Below, one piece after another: positions 52,391 through 61,986 of a stretch of DNA of 64,000 bases (positions are counted from its first letter, which is position 1; the number at the start of each line of letters is the position of its first letter). The notes below the pieces were generated by a model, which saw only the letters and a list, made by a program, of their open reading frames with translations, did no database searches and had not been told where the DNA came from. Both the position numbers and the translations under genes were made by a program. Source of the DNA: Allosphingosinicella vermicomposti (GTDB taxonomy: Bacteria; Pseudomonadota; Alphaproteobacteria; Sphingomonadales; Sphingomonadaceae); the NCBI RefSeq assembly GCF_003012815.1, contig NZ_PXYJ01000001.1, forward strand, positions 1-64,000, given 5' to 3'.

Positions 52391-53089
52391 ATGATCGACA
52401 TCCGTCCTTTCAACACGCTCGGCCACGCCAATCATGGCTGGCTCAATGCTCGCCATCATTTCTCCTTCTCAAATTATCACGATCCCGCCCGTATGGGCTG
52501 GGGCGCGATCCGGGTGTGGAATGATGACGAAATCGCGGCGCGCTCGGGCTTTCCGCCCCATCCGCATAGGGACATGGAGATCATCACCTATGTCCGCACC
52601 GGCGCCATCACCCACCAGGATTCGATGGGCAACAAGGGGCGGACCGGCGCGGGCGATGTGCAGGTGATGTCGGCAGGCACCGGCGTCCAGCATGCCGAAT
52701 ATAATCTGGAGGACGAGACGACGACGCTCTTCCAGATCTGGGTGCTGACCGACAGGCCGGGCGCCGAGCCGAGCTGGGGCGCAAAGCAATTCCCGAAAGG
52801 TGATCGCGCAGGCGCCTTCACCACGCTCGCCAGCGGTTTTGCCGAGGACGAAGAGGCGCTCAAGATCAACGCCGCCGCCCGCGTCATGGGCGCGACGCTG
52901 AACGCGGGCGAAAGCGCGACGCTTGGCCTCGATCCCGCGCGGCACACTTATCTTGTCGCGGTAAACGGCGCGATCGAAGTGAATGACGTCCGCGCCGAAG
53001 CGCGCGACGGTGTCGCGATCACCGGCGAAACCGGAATCGAAATCCGCGCGCTCGACGACACCGAGGTCGTGGTGGTCGACGCGCGTTAA
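52391..53089 (+). CDS. Pirin-family protein
   Basis: Bicupin of 232 residues of the YhaK/pirin type. The metal-binding histidines are seen in FPPHPHRDMEIITYV and in MSAGTGVQHAEYN; the N-terminus contains GWLNARHHFSFSNYHDP, characteristic of the family. Related proteins are quercetin dioxygenases or redox sensors. The start follows GGAGATATGAC. It is downstream of azoR and ends directly against the convergent three-repeat protein gene (adjacent stop codons, no gap). Confidence 0.92.
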   Translation: MIDIRPFNTLGHANHGWLNARHHFSFSNYHDPARMGWGAIRVWNDDEIAARSGFPPHPHRDMEIITYVRTGAITHQDSMGNKGRTGAGDVQVMSAGTGVQHAEYNLEDETTTLFQIWVLTDRPGAEPSWGAKQFPKGDRAGAFTTLASGFAEDEEALKINAAARVMGATLNAGESATLGLDPARHTYLVAVNGAIEVNDVRAEARDGVAITGETGIEIRALDDTEVVVVDAR

Positions 53090-54667
53090 TCAGAAGGATG
53101 AAGGTGGGCGCTTATCCCAGGCGCCGACCTTCATCCTTACCGCATTGGCAAGCGGCGCCACCTGTGGAAGCGCAAGGCAATTGGTGCTGCCATGCGCCAT
53201 CGCCGCCATACCTTGCCGATTTTTGACTATATATTCCGCGGAAAAGAGCGTGGTGCTATAATCGCGCGCATAGGTGCCGAAAGACGATTTCGCTTCATTC
53301 TTCGCGGTTTGATCGATCTGCCCCGCGTCGTAAAGGGCGTAAACCAGTGCCTTGATGGCGGCACGATCTCCACCGTCGCCTTGCGGAACCGAGAACCCGG
53401 CATCGGGAGGCGACCATTCGCGGTCCCGGTTGGACGGCGGTGCGAACCAGCGGCTTTTGGATTCGCCCAAATTGTAGGCGCTGTATATCAACGCGGAACA
53501 GAAGATGTTTCTGAACGCAACCGGGTGAGCGAGATAGCCGTCAGCCCGGTCGGGCCAGCCATTCACGTCCTCCGGCGCTTCCAACGGTCCTGCGGCCGAA
53601 GCGCCGGCGCTCTTTTCTATAAAGGGCGCCATGGTGGGGAGCGACGCACATTGAAGCATCGGTTCAGCCATCAAGTCTTCGGTCAGCCCCTCTTCAATCA
53701 AGGGGCGCACGGCATTTTCGGCAGCCCGGAAACTTGCGCGATAGCTTTCTATATCCGCTGCGCTCTTGAGCCCCAATTGCTTCAGCCCGGCGTCGAAAGT
53801 GCCCGCGACAGCCTTGCGGTAAGCTTCTCGAACAGATGCTTCACCGGGTTCCAGTTTTGCCTGGTAGCGATGCAGAGTGTCCGCAGCGCCTGCCACGGGC
53901 GCAACGCCGGGGTCGGGCATCAATCCAAACCGCTCCGTGCCCGTGGTATAGGCTATCGCTGCGCAGGTGAGATGGCGATAAGCGTTTGGTTGATAAAGAT
54001 AGCCCAAAAGGGGGGCGGGTAGCCGGCCGCGCTTGATGCTCGCTGATGTCGGGATTTCCATTCCCGGCACCGTTTTTTTAAGCCGCGCCTCTAGGCGCGT
54101 TTTTAGGGGCGCAATCTCGGAAAGGTCGAAACAGCGCGACCTGTCGATCTTCATCGCTTGAAGGCCCACTCCGCCTCTGACTTGCTTGAGAGCGAGAAGG
54201 GACATCTTTTCCTGAGCGAATTCGAATTCCTTCTGGTCGAAAGACTTTGGTCCCTTGGCCGTTTTCGAGAGAGCGTGATGCATCCCGTAATCCGGCAGCG
54301 ATCGGGCAGGGCCATCCGCCTGCTTGAGGAGATCTTTGCTGACGCGAGCATAAGTATCGCGCTCTTCAGCGTCGGCAGGCGATATGCGGGGTTTCAACGG
54401 ACCCAGGGGAATGAGCGTGCCGCCGTTGATTTCATGGGCAAAATAAAGGCGGACTGTCGCATCAAGATAAGCCGCGCAGCGGAGCAATTGCCCGACCTTC
54501 GGATCGTTCAGATAATAATCACGGCTGTAATGCGCGTTGGGGTTCGTTTCGATTTCCCCATGGTAACGACGTCCGTTATCCCGGCTGCTTGCTACAGTCT
54601 GTTGCACCGGCGCCGACAGGCATGCCGCGAGCATTAAGGCATATACCGCGCGTGTCGAAATCTTCAT
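53090..54667 (-). CDS. Unrecognised secreted protein of three cysteine-framed repeats
   Basis: A 525-residue protein that I cannot assign to a family. It has a signal peptide (about residues 1-26, MKISTRAVYALMLAACLSAP). The mature part is built of three repeats at about 52-190, 223-350 and 378-508. Each begins with YL, P three residues later, and a Cys exactly 12 after the Tyr (C64, C235, C390), in the pattern C-[AS]-A; each ends in C-x2-L-x2-[IMV]-A-P-[LF] (C179, C340, C497). The interior is helical and divergent. These are the only mature cysteines, so three disulfides, one per repeat, are likely. ATG at 54667 is used; the open frame to 54706 is longer. No partner genes are visible. Confidence 0.85.
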   Translation of the reverse strand: MKISTRAVYALMLAACLSAPVQQTVASSRDNGRRYHGEIETNPNAHYSRDYYLNDPKVGQLLRCAAYLDATVRLYFAHEINGGTLIPLGPLKPRISPADAEERDTYARVSKDLLKQADGPARSLPDYGMHHALSKTAKGPKSFDQKEFEFAQEKMSLLALKQVRGGVGLQAMKIDRSRCFDLSEIAPLKTRLEARLKKTVPGMEIPTSASIKRGRLPAPLLGYLYQPNAYRHLTCAAIAYTTGTERFGLMPDPGVAPVAGAADTLHRYQAKLEPGEASVREAYRKAVAGTFDAGLKQLGLKSAADIESYRASFRAAENAVRPLIEEGLTEDLMAEPMLQCASLPTMAPFIEKSAGASAAGPLEAPEDVNGWPDRADGYLAHPVAFRNIFCSALIYSAYNLGESKSRWFAPPSNRDREWSPPDAGFSVPQGDGGDRAAIKALVYALYDAGQIDQTAKNEAKSSFGTYARDYSTTLFSAEYIVKNRQGMAAMAHGSTNCLALPQVAPLANAVRMKVGAWDKRPPSSF

Positions 54668-54902
54668 CTTAGCCCCCCGGCTCATGGTTGCTGACTGGTA
54701 ACGCATGACTATGGTGAAGCCAACAGACGATGTGAACCGGACCCGGCCGGTTCAGAGCAGTGGAACGGTTCATCGATTAGCCATAACGTTCTGCCGCAGC
54801 TCTTGTCTCGCGAGGCTAAGTCGTTGTGAAGGGTTAATGAAACTCAGCCGATCATGGGCGCGTTGGTTTTCCAGCATGTCCACAAGTTTAAAGGGATCGG
54901 TT

Positions 54903-55205
54903 ATGCGTAAGCTTTCACTCGCAATCGCCGCAGCGTCGATGACGTTGCCGATGGCTCTCCCCGTCGCGCCGGCTATGGCTCATGACGGTTATTATAAGGG
55001 CAAGACCTGGAAAGACAGCCGCGGCCGCTGGCGCTGCAAGCGTTCGAACGGCACGACCGGCATGTTGATCGGCGGTGCCGCAGGGGCTCTTGCCGGCCGC
55101 GCGATCGATACGCGTGGCGAACGCGCCACGGGTACCATTCTCGGCGCCGCCGCCGGTGCGCTTCTCGGTCGCGAAGTCGAGCGTGGCCGTTCGCGCTGCC
55201 GCTAA
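54903..55205 (+). CDS. Glycine-zipper surface-antigen-like protein
   Basis: A 100-residue protein with a signal peptide of about 26 residues (ending APAMAHD), a basic Cys-containing segment SRGRWRCKRSNGTTG, and a glycine-zipper 2TM region, MLIGGAAGALAGRAID followed by GTILGAAAGALLGREVE. It resembles Rickettsia 17-kDa-antigen-type zippers but has no clear lipobox. The upstream ORF readings give no signal peptide, so the ATG at 54903 is preferred. The region 54668-54902 between it and the divergent repeat protein holds only promoters. Confidence 0.82.
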   Translation: MRKLSLAIAAASMTLPMALPVAPAMAHDGYYKGKTWKDSRGRWRCKRSNGTTGMLIGGAAGALAGRAIDTRGERATGTILGAAAGALLGREVERGRSRCR

Positions 55206-55222
55206 CATCCTTATATGCAAAC

Positions 55223-55262
55223 ATAAGGGCCGGATTGCCAAGCAGGGCAGTCCGGCCCTTAT
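55223..55262 (+). terminator. Terminator-like hairpin after the glycine-zipper gene
   Basis: ATAAGGGCCGGA and TCCGGCCCTTAT arms with TGCC/GGGCA continuing the stem, about 16 bp and a 5-base loop. The trailing T-run is weak (CTTGTC). Confidence 0.65.
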
Positions 55263-55307
55263 CTTGTCTGGCGTAATCTGGCGCCTGACGCTACAGCGCA
55301 AGGCCTG

Positions 55308-55685
55308 ATGTTTCATTATCTTCTCGTTATGACGGGCGGCGCGATCGGGGCGGGCTTCCGCTATCATCTCGGCCGTGTTGCGTTCCATCACATGGGCCCC
55401 GATTTCCCATGGGGGACGTGGATCGCGAACCTGCTCGGCGGCCTGCTTATGGGCGTGCTTGCGGGCGTGCTGCTGAAGGAAGGCACGACCGGCGAACCGC
55501 TTCGCCTGTTCCTCGGCACCGGGGTGCTCGGTGGCTTCACGACCTTCTCGGCCTTCAGTCTTGAAAGCACCAACATGCTTCAGCGCGGCGACTACGGCCT
55601 TGCGGGCGCCTATATGATTTCATCGGTGGCGGGATCTATCCTGATGCTGCTGGCCGGATTGTGGCTGGTGAGGGTGAGCGCATGA
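55308..55685 (+). CDS. crcB: Fluoride channel
   Basis: Fluc-family fluoride exporter of 125 residues with four transmembrane helices. Signature regions are GGAIGAGFRYHLGR, GTWIANLLGGLLMG (pore Asn) and GVLGGFTTFSAFSLE (the Phe-box and Na+ site). It works as a dual-topology dimer. First gene of a six-gene run; its stop overlaps the pseudouridine synthase start (ATGA). No fluoride riboswitch was recognised in the short upstream region. Confidence 0.94.
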   Translation: MFHYLLVMTGGAIGAGFRYHLGRVAFHHMGPDFPWGTWIANLLGGLLMGVLAGVLLKEGTTGEPLRLFLGTGVLGGFTTFSAFSLESTNMLQRGDYGLAGAYMISSVAGSILMLLAGLWLVRVSA

Positions 55686-56776
55686 GCGAGAGCGATCAGG
55701 TTCGCCAGTTCACGGTTTCGGCCGACGATGACGGAATTCGCCTCGACCGCTGGTTCAAGCGGAATTTGGCGGACGCGAGCTTCAACCTCGTATCGCGTTG
55801 GGCGCGGACGGGACAGCTTCGGGTCGACGGCAAGCGCGCCGCGCCGGGCGACCGGATCGAGGCGGGGCAGATCATCCGCGTGCCCCCGGCAGAGGCTCCC
55901 GCGCCCGATAGCCGCCCGAAACGGCCGCAGCAGAAGAAGCTCAGCGAAGACGAAATCGCTTATGTGAAGGAGATGGCGATCCATCGCGATCCCCAGGCGA
56001 TCGTCATCAACAAGCCGCCCGGCCTCGCGACGCAGGGCGGCACGAAGACCAACGTCCATCTCGATGGCCTGCTGCATGGTCTTGTCGAAGAGGATGAGGC
56101 GCGGCCGAAGCTCGTCCACCGGCTCGACAAGGATACGTCGGGTGTGCTGCTCGTCGCGCGCACACCGCGTGCCGCCGCTTTCTTTTCCAAGGCCTTTTCC
56201 GGCCGGACGGCGCGCAAAATCTATTGGGCGCTGGTCGTCGGCGTCCCGGAAATCCGCGACGGCTATATCGACCTTCCCATCGCCAAGCAGCCTGGCACCG
56301 GTGGCGAGAAGATGCATGTCGACGAGGAAGAGGGCCTGCCGTCCCGCACCCGGTATCGCGTGATCGAACGGGCGGGCAATCGCGCGGCCTGGGTGGAGCT
56401 TCAGCCGCACACCGGCCGGACGCACCAGCTTCGCGTGCATATGGCGGCGATCGGCCATCCGATCGTCGGCGACGGCAAATATGGCGGACAGGACGCCTTC
56501 CTCACGGGCGCGATCAGTCGCAAGCTCCACCTCCACGCGCGGCGTCTGCGCATCGATCATCCCGACGGCGGGCGGATCGACGTGACGGCGGAACTGCCGG
56601 ACCATTTCGACGAGAGCTTGCAGGCTTTGGGTTTCGACATTGCGGACGGCGATCTTCCCATCGACGAAATACCCTATGGCCAGACGCCGGAAGGCCGCGA
56701 GAAGAAGGCGCGCGCCGAAGCCAAGGCGCGCCGCAAATCGCGCAAGGGAGAGAGGCGCGGCCGGGGGCGGAGCTGA
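55682..56776 (+). CDS. rluC: RluA-family pseudouridine synthase, RluC-like
   Basis: 23S rRNA pseudouridine synthase of 364 residues. An N-terminal S4 domain (IRLDRWFKRNLADASFNLV, GQLRVDGKRAAPGDRI) is followed by the catalytic domain with PPGLATQGG, HRLDKDTSGVLLVART (catalytic Asp) and QPHTGRTHQLRVHMA. S4 plus catalytic domain fits RluC or RluD; RluC is my guess. It has a basic lysine/arginine-rich tail. ATG at 55682 overlaps the crcB stop by 4 bases. Confidence 0.9.
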   Translation: MSESDQVRQFTVSADDDGIRLDRWFKRNLADASFNLVSRWARTGQLRVDGKRAAPGDRIEAGQIIRVPPAEAPAPDSRPKRPQQKKLSEDEIAYVKEMAIHRDPQAIVINKPPGLATQGGTKTNVHLDGLLHGLVEEDEARPKLVHRLDKDTSGVLLVARTPRAAAFFSKAFSGRTARKIYWALVVGVPEIRDGYIDLPIAKQPGTGGEKMHVDEEEGLPSRTRYRVIERAGNRAAWVELQPHTGRTHQLRVHMAAIGHPIVGDGKYGGQDAFLTGAISRKLHLHARRLRIDHPDGGRIDVTAELPDHFDESLQALGFDIADGDLPIDEIPYGQTPEGREKKARAEAKARRKSRKGERRGRGRS

Positions 56777-57378
56777 TGCACAGCAATCGTCATTTTCGAT
56801 GGGAGGATAAGGCCGAGATAATGGCCTTCGTCCAAGGCGTGTCGTTCGCCCATTTATTCGTGCAGGGAGACGATGGGCCTCTCGTCGCCCATGTACCGGT
56901 GGTCGTAACCGGCGAAGGGCATCTGCGCTTTCACCTCGCCCTCTCTAACCCAGTCGCAAAGCAGATTGAGGGGCGCGTTGCGCTGGCGAGCATCGCGGGG
57001 GCTGAGGCTTATATCAGCCCGGATTGGTATGGTGCGGACGATCAGGTGCCGACATGGAATTATGTGACGGCTGAGATTACGGGGCCTGTCACTCGCCTGT
57101 CCGATACGGATCTTGCCGCGCAGATCGATGATTTGTCCGCGGAACATGAAAATCGCCTGCTGCCGAAGAAGCCGTGGACCAGCGGCAAGATGTCGCCGGG
57201 TCTGTTCGATGGCCTCCTGAAGTCCATCCTTGGCTTCGAGTTGAAGGCGGAGAGCGTGGTCGGAACGCGCAAGCTTGGGCAGAATAAACCGGCGGAACAG
57301 ATTGCCGGCGCGGTCGCGGGATTGCGTGCTGCCGGAAACCCGGCCGTTGCAGACTTGATGGCGGGCAGGGTTGAATAA
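56776..57378 (+). CDS. PaiB-family FMN-binding protein
   Basis: Protein of 200 residues in the FMN-binding negative transcriptional regulator (PaiB) family, a split-barrel flavin fold. Signatures are SFAHLFVQGDDGPLVAHVPV, HLALSNPVAKQI and YISPDWYGADDQVPTWNYV, with WNYV characteristic. The C-terminal GFELKAESVVGTRKLGQNKP is the second conserved region. The Bacillus PaiB represses sporulation genes, but a heme- or flavin-related role is likely in proteobacteria. Its ATG overlaps the preceding stop by one base. Confidence 0.9.
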   Translation: MHSNRHFRWEDKAEIMAFVQGVSFAHLFVQGDDGPLVAHVPVVVTGEGHLRFHLALSNPVAKQIEGRVALASIAGAEAYISPDWYGADDQVPTWNYVTAEITGPVTRLSDTDLAAQIDDLSAEHENRLLPKKPWTSGKMSPGLFDGLLKSILGFELKAESVVGTRKLGQNKPAEQIAGAVAGLRAAGNPAVADLMAGRVE

Positions 57379-58027
57379 ACTCGCCATTTTCGACTGCGAC
57401 GGCACTTTGGTGGACAGCCAGCTCAACATCTGCCTGGCGATGGAGGAATGTTTCGCCGCAGCGAAGCTTGAGCCGCCTTGCCGCGAGAAGACGCGCCGGA
57501 TCGTGGGATTGAGCCTCATTGAGGCGATGCAGGTCATGCTTCCGGAGGCGGAGAGCGATTTCCACATCGCGCTTGCGGAAGACTATAAGCGCGCCTTCCA
57601 GAAGATGCGCGCGCAGGGGCGTGTCGTCGAGCCGCTCTATGACGGGATTGCCGAACTGATCGCCGAGCTGGACGAGGCTGGCTGGCTGCTTGGCGTCGCG
57701 ACCGGCAAGTCGGATCGTGGCCTTCGCCTTTGTCTTGAGCATCACGGCATCCATGCGCGTTTCGTCACGCTGCAGACGGCCGACCGCCATCCGTCCAAGC
57801 CGCACCCTTCCATGATCGAGACGGCGCTGGCCGAGGCCGGTGCGGCATCGGAAACCGCGATGATGATCGGCGACACGAGCTATGACATGGCAATGGCGCG
57901 GGCCGCGTCCGTGACCGGCGTCGGCGTGGCCTGGGGTTATCATGACCGCGAAACGTTGAAAGAGGCGGGCGCGGACCACATTGTCGGGAACCCGGCGGCC
58001 ATCGCCGCCATCGCCAGGAGCTTTTGA
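57371..58027 (+). CDS. HAD-IA hydrolase, phosphoglycolate-phosphatase-like
   Basis: Predicted phosphatase of 218 residues. Motif I is AIFDCDGTLVDSQ, motif II is in GVATGKSDRG, the conserved lysine is in SKPHP, and motif IV is MIGDTSYDMAMARAA. It starts at a TTG at 57371, inside the end of the PaiB-like gene, which is the only plausible start near the family N-terminus. This layout fits Gph-like phosphatases. Confidence 0.9.
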   Translation: MNKLAIFDCDGTLVDSQLNICLAMEECFAAAKLEPPCREKTRRIVGLSLIEAMQVMLPEAESDFHIALAEDYKRAFQKMRAQGRVVEPLYDGIAELIAELDEAGWLLGVATGKSDRGLRLCLEHHGIHARFVTLQTADRHPSKPHPSMIETALAEAGAASETAMMIGDTSYDMAMARAASVTGVGVAWGYHDRETLKEAGADHIVGNPAAIAAIARSF

Positions 58028-58260
58028 TGACCGAACCTGTACCGACCAGCCAAGCGACCTGGCGCAACCGTTTCATCGCGCTTAATCTGACGCGGATCGG
58101 CGGGACGGCGCTCACCATCTTCGGCATCATCGTCTGGCAGGGCAATGTTTTGCGTGAGGGTGGCTGGACGGAAGTCGGCTTCCCAATGGCGCTCATCGGC
58201 CTCGCGATCAGCTTCCTCGCCCCGCGCTGGCTGGCGCGGCGGTGGCGGACGGGCGGCTGA
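58027..58260 (+). CDS. Small two-TM membrane protein
   Basis: A 77-residue protein with two hydrophobic helices (about residues 25-40 and 50-66) and a basic tail (RWLARRWRTGG). I know of no function. ATG at 58027 overlaps the HAD stop by one base, and its own stop overlaps the ATP12 start by one base. Such a conserved position next to ATP12 suggests an F1-ATPase or membrane-assembly link, but that is inference. Confidence 0.8.
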   Translation: MTEPVPTSQATWRNRFIALNLTRIGGTALTIFGIIVWQGNVLREGGWTEVGFPMALIGLAISFLAPRWLARRWRTGG

Positions 58261-58949
58261 TGAAGCGTTTCTATAAGGATGTCGCCGTTCGTGCGGGCGC
58301 GGAGGGGCATGAGATAGTGCTCGACGGCCGCCCGGTACGGACGCCCGCGCGCGAGCCTTTGCTGTTGCCGACGCTCGCTTTGGCGGAGGCCGTGGCGGCG
58401 GAATGGGAGGGGCAGGGCGATCAGGTCGACCCGCGCACCATGCCGCTTACCGGCTTGGCCAATGCCGCGATCGACCGGGTGGCGAAGGACCGGGCGGCCT
58501 TCGCGGCGGGCCTCGCCCGCTACGGCGAGGGTGATCTTCTCTGCTATCGCGCGGAAGGGCCGGACAGCCTGATCGCGCGGCAGGACGCGGCCTGGACGCC
58601 GCTCCTCGATTGGGCGCGGCGCCGCTTCGACGTCGATTTCACCCTAATCTGCGGGATCATGCACAATGCGCAGCCGGATGGCACGGTCGAGCGGCTGAGC
58701 GCGGCCGTGGACAGTCGTAACCCCTTCGAACTTGCGGGGCTTTCACCGCTCGTCACGATCAGCGGATCGCTGGTCATCGCATTGGCCTTGGCCGAAGGGG
58801 CAGCCGATCTCGACACTGCATGGGCGGCGGCCAGCCTCGACGAAGCCTGGCAGGCCGAGCAATGGGGCGAGGATGCCGAAGCCAGGGCCGCCCTCGACGC
58901 GCGCCGCCACGATTTCGAAGCGGCGCACCGATTTCTGACTTTGCTTTAA
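58260..58949 (+). CDS. ATP12-family chaperone
   Basis: Protein of 229 residues homologous to the mitochondrial Atp12, which binds the F1 alpha subunit during assembly of ATP synthase. Seen: MKRFYKDVAVR, then GHEIVLDGRPVRTPAREPL, EWEGQGDQVDPRTMPLTGLANAAIDR, in consecutive parts, and YGEGDLLCYRAEGP with LLDWARRRFDV. The N- and C-terminal halves are both present. ATG 58260 overlaps the small membrane gene stop. Its own stop shares bases with that of the convergent gene at 58946. Confidence 0.93.
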   Translation: MKRFYKDVAVRAGAEGHEIVLDGRPVRTPAREPLLLPTLALAEAVAAEWEGQGDQVDPRTMPLTGLANAAIDRVAKDRAAFAAGLARYGEGDLLCYRAEGPDSLIARQDAAWTPLLDWARRRFDVDFTLICGIMHNAQPDGTVERLSAAVDSRNPFELAGLSPLVTISGSLVIALALAEGAADLDTAWAAASLDEAWQAEQWGEDAEARAALDARRHDFEAAHRFLTLL

Positions 58950-59515
58950 AGCGAACTGCTGGTCGCTGCCCTCTTCGGCAAGAACCAGCGGGCGAGGATC
59001 AGGCCCGCAACCGCCAGCATGAGTGCGTCGGCGATGAACAAATAGATGGCGTTGGTCCAATCCGAGTGGAAGTAAAGCGGCGGGCCGAGATGGAGCAGGG
59101 CCGACGCTGCAACCGCGAAAATCGCTGCCAATCGGACGCGGGAGCCGAAGTCCGTCACCCGGTCCGCAATCCCAAGTAGGGCCGCGCCGATCAGCAGCGC
59201 CGTGACGAAGTTGAGGACGAACCCGCCGACGAGCGCGCCCGCGTCCACCGCCGCAAAGCCGCCGCGATTATAGTGGATCGTGGCGATTGGCCCCTGCCCA
59301 TACATCACCGTCTGTTCGGACGAAGCTTCGGGCTCCGGCACATAATAAGTGCCGGTCTTGGGGAGGTTGGCGGCCAGGCTCTGCTGGACGGACGCCGCCT
59401 CCATGTTGCCGAGCGTCGCATAGCTCAGCTTGTTGAGCGGCGTCGCGAAGAAGATGAAGCCGATGATGAACATCGCGATCGCGGCGACGACCGAACCCAG
59501 GATGACACGTCCCAT
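58946..59515 (-). CDS. Membrane protein with four predicted helices
   Basis: Protein of 189 residues with an N-terminal helix (about 4-23), a periplasmic-like segment with TYYVPEPEASSEQTVMYGQG, and three further helices (about 90-115, 128-145 and 152-172). No family is recognised with confidence, though the layout is like that of small DUF1761-unrelated membrane proteins of sphingomonads. ATG at 59515 is used; earlier open frame carries no signal. It converges on ATP12 with overlapping stop codons (TTAA). Confidence 0.7.
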   Translation of the reverse strand: MGRVILGSVVAAIAMFIIGFIFFATPLNKLSYATLGNMEAASVQQSLAANLPKTGTYYVPEPEASSEQTVMYGQGPIATIHYNRGGFAAVDAGALVGGFVLNFVTALLIGAALLGIADRVTDFGSRVRLAAIFAVAASALLHLGPPLYFHSDWTNAIYLFIADALMLAVAGLILARWFLPKRAATSSSL

Positions 59516-59582
59516 TTCGTTTCCCCTTGTTTCGCACGGGGAACGCACGGAATTGGAAATCGCCGCAATCGCTAGATCAGTT

Positions 59583-59671
59583 CCGTTCGCCCTGAGCTTG
59601 TCGAAGGGCTGTCCTTCGCCTCCACCGATGCAGAAGGAAAGGCAGGGCTTCGACAGGCTCAGCCCGAACGG
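59583..59671. repeat. Two-armed palindromic repeat, family C
   Basis: CCGTTCGCCCTGAGCTTGTC and CTTCGACAGGCTCAGCCCGA arms, highly complementary, around a variable centre. Between the membrane protein gene and gmk. Confidence 0.85.
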
Positions 59672-59691
59672 TTCTTCCTCCTCGGCGGGAG

Positions 59692-60324
59692 TCAGCCGAT
59701 CAGGCCGCGCACGAAATCGGTGAGGCCGGTGCGCCGGGTTGCCTTGAGGCGCTCTGCCTTCAAAATGTTGTCGACGAGCTCGCGGCATTTTTCGACATCG
59801 TTGTTGATCAGCACATAATCATATTCGGCCCAGTGGCTGATCTCGGCAGCGGCCCGGGCCATGCGGCCCTGGATCACGTCGTCGCTGTCGGTGCCGCGTG
59901 AGCGCAGGCGGCGTTCCAATTCCTCCATCGATGGCGGGAGAATGAAGACGCGGACGATGTCGGGATCGACCTGCTTCAATTGCTGCGTACCCTGCCAGTC
60001 GATGTCGAGGAGGACGTCGCGGCCTGCGGCCAACGTCTTGCGAACTTCCGCGTTTAACGTGCCGTAGCGGCGCCCGAAGACGTGGGCCCATTCGAGAAAT
60101 TCGCCCGCTTCGACCATGCGGTCGAATTCTTCATCGCTGACGAAGAAATAATCCTTGCCGTGAACTTCGCCGGGGCGCGGAGGCCGCGTGGTGGCCGAGA
60201 CCGAAATGTCGATCTTGTCGTCCTGTGTAAGGAGCATCCGCGCGATCGTGGATTTCCCCGCGCCGCTGGGGCTCGACAGAACGAACAGCAATCCCCGGCG
60301 CTTGAGCGGAAACGGTAGAGGCAT
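59692..60324 (-). CDS. gmk: Guanylate kinase
   Basis: Phosphorylates GMP to GDP in purine salvage and synthesis. The 210-residue enzyme has the P-loop SSPSGAGKST, the GMP-binding segment SVSATTRPPRPGEVHGKDYF and the later DIDWQGTQQLK and FILPPSMEELERRL parts. rpoZ is not next to it as in many bacteria. ATG at 60324. Confidence 0.96.
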   Translation of the reverse strand: MPLPFPLKRRGLLFVLSSPSGAGKSTIARMLLTQDDKIDISVSATTRPPRPGEVHGKDYFFVSDEEFDRMVEAGEFLEWAHVFGRRYGTLNAEVRKTLAAGRDVLLDIDWQGTQQLKQVDPDIVRVFILPPSMEELERRLRSRGTDSDDVIQGRMARAAAEISHWAEYDYVLINNDVEKCRELVDNILKAERLKATRRTGLTDFVRGLIG

Positions 60325-60382
60325 AGCCGCTAGTGGCGCGGTGGGCGATGGTCGTCAAGGTGCGGATTGGATGCCCTCTCGC

Positions 60383-60465
60383 GTCATGCTGAACTTGTTT
60401 CAGCATCCATCTGTCCGCATCCCGATTGTCATCGACATGGATCCTGAAACAAGTTCAGGATGACG
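60383..60465. repeat. Palindromic repeat, family E
   Basis: TCATGCTGAACTTGTTTCAG and CTGAAACAAGTTCAGGATGA are inverted arms around a short spacer. It lies between fumC and gmk. Confidence 0.85.
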
Positions 60466-60475
60466 ATGAACGGGC

Positions 60476-61870
<1,395 letters not shown>

Positions 61871-61879
61871 TCAACCTCC

Positions 61880-61960
61880 GTCGTCCCGGCGAAAGCCGGG
61901 ATCTCAGCCCGAAAAATTCGCCTTTATCGTCACGAGATTCCGGCTTTCGCAGGAATGGCG
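61880..61960. repeat. Palindromic repeat, family D
   Basis: GTCGTCCCGGCGAAAGCCGG and CGAGATTCCGGCTTTCGCAG arms around a variable centre between fumC and sspB. Confidence 0.75.
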
Positions 61961-61986
61961 CATGAGGTGACGGCCTGTTGGGGCCG

